A stretch of 64,000 bases of DNA from an uncultured Alsobacter sp. Its GTDB lineage: Bacteria > Pseudomonadota > Alphaproteobacteria > Rhizobiales > Beijerinckiaceae. The first letter of the stretch is position 1. Every line of letters begins with the position of its first letter. This document shows, piece by piece, positions 61,207 to 64,000 of this stretch. Made by a program: the position numbers and the translations under genes. The notes under the pieces were generated by a model. The model saw only the letters and a program-made list of their open reading frames with translations, was not told where the DNA came from and searched no databases. Location of the stretch: the NCBI RefSeq assembly GCF_945952055.1, contig NZ_CAMFHB010000015.1:1-64000 (forward strand). The letters run 5' to 3'.

Positions 61207-63258
61207 ATGTCAGGCATCGACCCCGCAGCGACATTCCGCCAGGAGGCGGCCGAGCTGCTCGACCAGTTCGAGCAGGCCCTGCTCGACCTCGGTTCCAACT
61301 CGTCCGACCGCGAGCTGATCGACAGCGCCTTCCGCGCCATGCACACGATCAAGGGCTCGGGCGCCATGTTCGGGTTCACCGAGGTGGCGGCCTTCACCCA
61401 TGACTTCGAGACCGCCTTCGATCGCCTGCGCAAGACCGGCGCGGAAGCGGGCGAGCGCCTGATCTCCGTCGCGCTCTCGGCCAAGGACCACATTCGCGCG
61501 CTGATCGAGGACCCCGCGTCCACCGATCCGGTCTTCGGCGAGGCGATCCTGGCCGACCTGCACGAGTTGACCGGCGACGGCGGCGTGGCCGACAGCGCGT
61601 CCGCCTCGGCGCCAGCCGAGCCCAGCGCACCGGCGCAGCGCCGCTTCACCGTGAAGATCCGCTTTGCACCGGACGTCATCGTCAACGGGACGAACCCGCT
61701 GGCCCTGCTGGACGAGCTGAGGAGCCTCGGCGATTGCACCGTGCGGGCCGACCTCGACCGCATCCCGGACCTCGCCGACCTCGACCCCACGCAGTGCCAT
61801 GTCGGCTGGACGGTCGACCTCGCCGGAGCCGTGACACCCGCCGCCATCGAGGACGTCTTCCTCTTCGTCCGCGACGAGATGGACCTCGAGATCGAGGAGC
61901 TGGCAGCCCTCCCCGCGCCGCTCCCGGTCGAAACGACCCCTGCTCCGCAGGTCCCCACCGCGGCTCCGGCCCAGACGGCGCCCGCTCCGGCGGCTCCCGG
62001 TCCCGCGGACCGATCCCCCGTCGCGGCACAGCCCGCCAAGCCCGCGGCCAAGACGGAAGCGTCGTCCCGCGGCGACGAACGCGCCAATGCGACGGTCCGC
62101 GTCCAGGCCGAGCGTCTCGACCGCCTCATGGACCGGGTCGGCGAACTCGTCATCGCCCAGGCCCGGCTGACCCAGCTCAGCACCCTGCGCCGCGACCCGC
62201 AGATCCAGGCCATCGCGGAGGAGATCGAGCGCCTCGCCGCCGGCCTGCGCGACAGCGCCATGGGCATGCGGATGGTGCCCATCGGATCCCTCTTCGGGCG
62301 CTTCCGGCGGCTCGTGCACGACCTGTCCCGCGACCTCGGAAAGCCGGTGCAGCTCGTCACGTCCGGCGAGGAGACCGAACTCGACAAGACCGTGATCGAA
62401 CGGCTCGCCGATCCGCTCGTCCACCTCATCCGAAACGCCATCGACCACGGCATCGAGATGCCGGGCCAGCGTCTCGAGAAGGGAAAGTCGGAGGCCGGCA
62501 CGATCCGCCTCGACGCCCGCCACGTCGGCGCGGAGGTCCACGTGACCATCTCCGACGACGGCCGCGGCGTCGACCTGGCCCGCGTCCGCGCCAAGGGCGA
62601 AGAGCAGGGGCTGGTGCCCGCCGGCGCGACGCCGAGCGAGTCGGAAATCCTCCAGCTCATGTTCCACCCGGGCTTCTCCACCGCCCGCGAGGTTTCGGCC
62701 CTGTCCGGGCGGGGCGTCGGCATGGACGTGGTGAAGCAGACCATCGAGGGCCTGCGCGGCAAGATCGACGTCACCAACCGTCCGGGCAACGGCGCCAGCT
62801 TCACGCTGCGCCTGCCCCTGACGCTGGCGATCATCGAGGGCCTGCTCGTGCGCGTCGCCGACAGCCGCTACATCATCCCGCTGTCGACGGTGGAGGAATG
62901 CGTCGAGCTGAGCGAGGCGGACGAGCAGCGTTCGTCGAGCCGCAGCTTCCTCAACATCCGCGGCGAGCTGGTGCCCTTCGTCAGGCTGCGCGAGCTGTTC
63001 GGGACGGACCCGGCGCGCGAACCGCACCCGAAGGTCGTCATCGTGTCGAACGGCGACAGCCGCGTCGGGTTCGTGGTCGACCAGATCATCGGCAACCACC
63101 ACGCGGTCATCAAGTCGCTCTCGCGGATGCACCGGGACGTCCAGAGCTTCTCGGGGGTCACGATCCTCGGCGACGGCCTGCCCGCCCTCATCATCGACGC
63201 GGCGCGCCTGGTGCGCGGCGACATCGCCCGCCCGCGGCGGGACAAGGAGGCTGCCTGA
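61207..63258 (+). CDS. cheA: Chemotaxis histidine kinase CheA
   Basis: A 683-residue kinase. The Hpt domain has phospho-His46 in AFRAMHTIKGSGAMFGF, then a possible P2-like part (FTVKIRFAPDVIVNGTNPL). A Pro/Ala-rich linker (about residues 240-290) follows. The dimerisation and ATPase parts have RVQAERLDRLMDRVGELVIA, N-box LIRNAIDHGIEMPGQ, G1 ISDDGRGVDLARV and GRGVGMDVVKQTIEGL. The C-terminal CheW-like domain (LLVRVADSRYIIPLSTVEEC) is complete. The stop overlaps the cheW start by one base (TGATG). Confidence 0.95.
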   Translation: MSGIDPAATFRQEAAELLDQFEQALLDLGSNSSDRELIDSAFRAMHTIKGSGAMFGFTEVAAFTHDFETAFDRLRKTGAEAGERLISVALSAKDHIRALIEDPASTDPVFGEAILADLHELTGDGGVADSASASAPAEPSAPAQRRFTVKIRFAPDVIVNGTNPLALLDELRSLGDCTVRADLDRIPDLADLDPTQCHVGWTVDLAGAVTPAAIEDVFLFVRDEMDLEIEELAALPAPLPVETTPAPQVPTAAPAQTAPAPAAPGPADRSPVAAQPAKPAAKTEASSRGDERANATVRVQAERLDRLMDRVGELVIAQARLTQLSTLRRDPQIQAIAEEIERLAAGLRDSAMGMRMVPIGSLFGRFRRLVHDLSRDLGKPVQLVTSGEETELDKTVIERLADPLVHLIRNAIDHGIEMPGQRLEKGKSEAGTIRLDARHVGAEVHVTISDDGRGVDLARVRAKGEEQGLVPAGATPSESEILQLMFHPGFSTAREVSALSGRGVGMDVVKQTIEGLRGKIDVTNRPGNGASFTLRLPLTLAIIEGLLVRVADSRYIIPLSTVEECVELSEADEQRSSSRSFLNIRGELVPFVRLRELFGTDPAREPHPKVVIVSNGDSRVGFVVDQIIGNHHAVIKSLSRMHRDVQSFSGVTILGDGLPALIIDAARLVRGDIARPRRDKEAA

Positions 63259-63731
63259 TGAGCGCGCCTGTGAACGCCATTGCCGGAGCCGCGACGGAGC
63301 GCGTCCTGATGCTCGGCCTCGGCGGCGAGTACCTGGCGATCGACGCCGCCATCGTGCGCGAGATCATGGATCCCGCGCCCGTCACGACCGTGCCCGGCGC
63401 TCGGTCCTTCGTGTCGGGCGTCATCAACGTCCGCGGCGAGATCGTCCCGCTCGCGGACCTGCGCGTCCGGCTCGGCATGCCCGCCACCGAGCACGGACCG
63501 GACACCCGCTTCGTCGTGATCGAGGTCGAGGCGGGCGACGAGCCCGAGCCGATCCTGGTGACCGTGGTGGCCGACAAGGTCCACGAGGTTTGCGATCTCG
63601 ACTGCCCCCCGGCCAGCACGGTGCCGCGCATCGGCATGGCCTGGCCTCCCGAACTGATCCGCGGCGTCGCCCTGTGGAAGGACGACTTCGTGATCCTGCC
63701 CAACCTGCCTGCCCTCCTCGGATTGAACTGA
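63258..63731 (+). CDS. cheW: Chemotaxis coupling protein CheW
   Basis: A 157-residue CheW: LMLGLGGEYLAIDAAIVREI, SFVSGVINVRGEIVPLADLR and TVVADKVHEVCDL. It links MCP receptors to CheA. The start ATG at 63258 has AAGGAGG upstream and overlaps the cheA stop, so expression is coupled. mcp follows after 66 bases. Confidence 0.94.
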   Translation: MSAPVNAIAGAATERVLMLGLGGEYLAIDAAIVREIMDPAPVTTVPGARSFVSGVINVRGEIVPLADLRVRLGMPATEHGPDTRFVVIEVEAGDEPEPILVTVVADKVHEVCDLDCPPASTVPRIGMAWPPELIRGVALWKDDFVILPNLPALLGLN

Positions 63732-63797
63732 GACCCGTTTTCCCCCGCGGCCTCATCCCACCCACGCACCGCTTTGACCGACTCCCGGAGTTGACCC

Positions 63798-64000
63798 ATG
63801 CGTTTCACGATCCGCGCCAAGATGGGGCTCGCGTTCGCCACCATCATCGGCCTGTCCGCCGCCGGCCTCGGGGTCGGCTATTTCAAGATGTCGGGGATCA
63901 ACGACAGCCTCGATTTCGCCGTGCGCAGCGTGGCCAAGCGCATGGAGGTGGCAGGTGACCTGCGCGCCGACATGCTGGAGGACCTGCGGGCCGAAAAGAA
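63798..64000 (+). CDS. Methyl-accepting chemotaxis protein, 5' part
   Basis: Only the first 67 residues are in the window: MRFTIRAKMGLAFATIIGLS forms the cytoplasmic tip and first membrane helix (LAFATIIGLSAAGLGVGYF), followed by MSGINDSLDFAVRSVAKRME, the start of a four-helix-bundle sensor domain. Its place after cheW, with a CCCGGAG upstream, indicates a receptor. The gene continues beyond the right edge. Confidence 0.88.
   Translation, partial: MRFTIRAKMGLAFATIIGLSAAGLGVGYFKMSGINDSLDFAVRSVAKRMEVAGDLRADMLEDLRAEK

Overview
The window is GC-rich, densely coded chromosomal DNA from an alphaproteobacterium, most likely a member of the Hyphomicrobiales (Rhizobiales). Several things point that way: an NdvA/ChvA-type cyclic glucan exporter, a CpdR-like receiver protein, a conserved hpt - zinc-ribbon - ftsE - ftsX - ydcF - plsC block, three ethylmalonyl-CoA pathway genes, a bciA-type 8-vinyl reductase (bacteriochlorophyll synthesis), and families of extragenic palindromes typical of this order. 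The genus cannot be named from the sequence alone. I saw no phage, insertion sequence, CRISPR array, tRNA or rRNA.

Layout. 1-4.2 kb: end of a VOC protein, a D-glycerate-dehydrogenase-type enzyme, an SH3 protein, a YgjP-type metallopeptidase and a Bcr/CflA exporter. 4.3-6.3 kb: a compositionally different insert with a 638-residue membrane protein of unknown function. 6.5-9.6 kb: cobP, a PLP aminotransferase and an orphan PotF-type polyamine-binding protein. 9.6-13 kb: a three-gene operon matching the URC/Urg uracil-catabolism set (GTP-cyclohydrolase-II-like protein, DUF1688 protein, uracil phosphoribosyltransferase), preceded by an inverted-repeat operator candidate and a structured leader. 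13-20.8 kb: xerC, mesaconyl-CoA hydratase, rplS, leuC, small hypotheticals, a trans-sulfuration enzyme and TspO. 20.8-26.1 kb: CpdR-like regulator, hpt, zinc-ribbon protein, ftsEX, ydcF, plsC. 26.1-32.3 kb: ccr, a BrnT toxin with an HTH antitoxin, ndvA and ethylmalonyl-CoA mutase. 32.7-42 kb: purH, heparinase-like protein, rsmB, SDHAF4-like factor, ProXp editing protein, thioredoxin-TPR protein, LON-domain protein, Trm112-like protein, MltB-type transglycosylase. 42-47.5 kb: a sulfonate-utilisation operon and an Lrp regulator. 47.6-50.5 kb: bciA and a ClC channel. 50.5-59.8 kb: an RND pump, an ArsR regulator of the SqrR/BigR persulfide-sensing type, DUF2892, a sulfide:quinone-reductase-like flavoprotein, rhodanese, methyltransferase and ChrA. 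59.8-64 kb: a PilZ protein, then the start of a chemotaxis operon (STAS, cheY, cheA, cheW, mcp).

How the genes work together. mcd, ccr and ecm catalyse three steps of the ethylmalonyl-CoA pathway for acetyl-CoA assimilation but are scattered over 18 kb on the minus strand. The ssu genes together make an importer, an FMNH2-dependent desulfonase and its flavin reductase. In the 50.5-59.8 kb block, three promoters (RND operon, SQR-like gene, rhodanese operon) share one approximately 23-bp motif in the same orientation relative to the gene and about 60 nt from the start codon. This suggests one sulfide/persulfide-responsive regulon that includes a multidrug-type RND pump. This regulon and the URC operon with its candidate operator are the two most interesting systems in the window.
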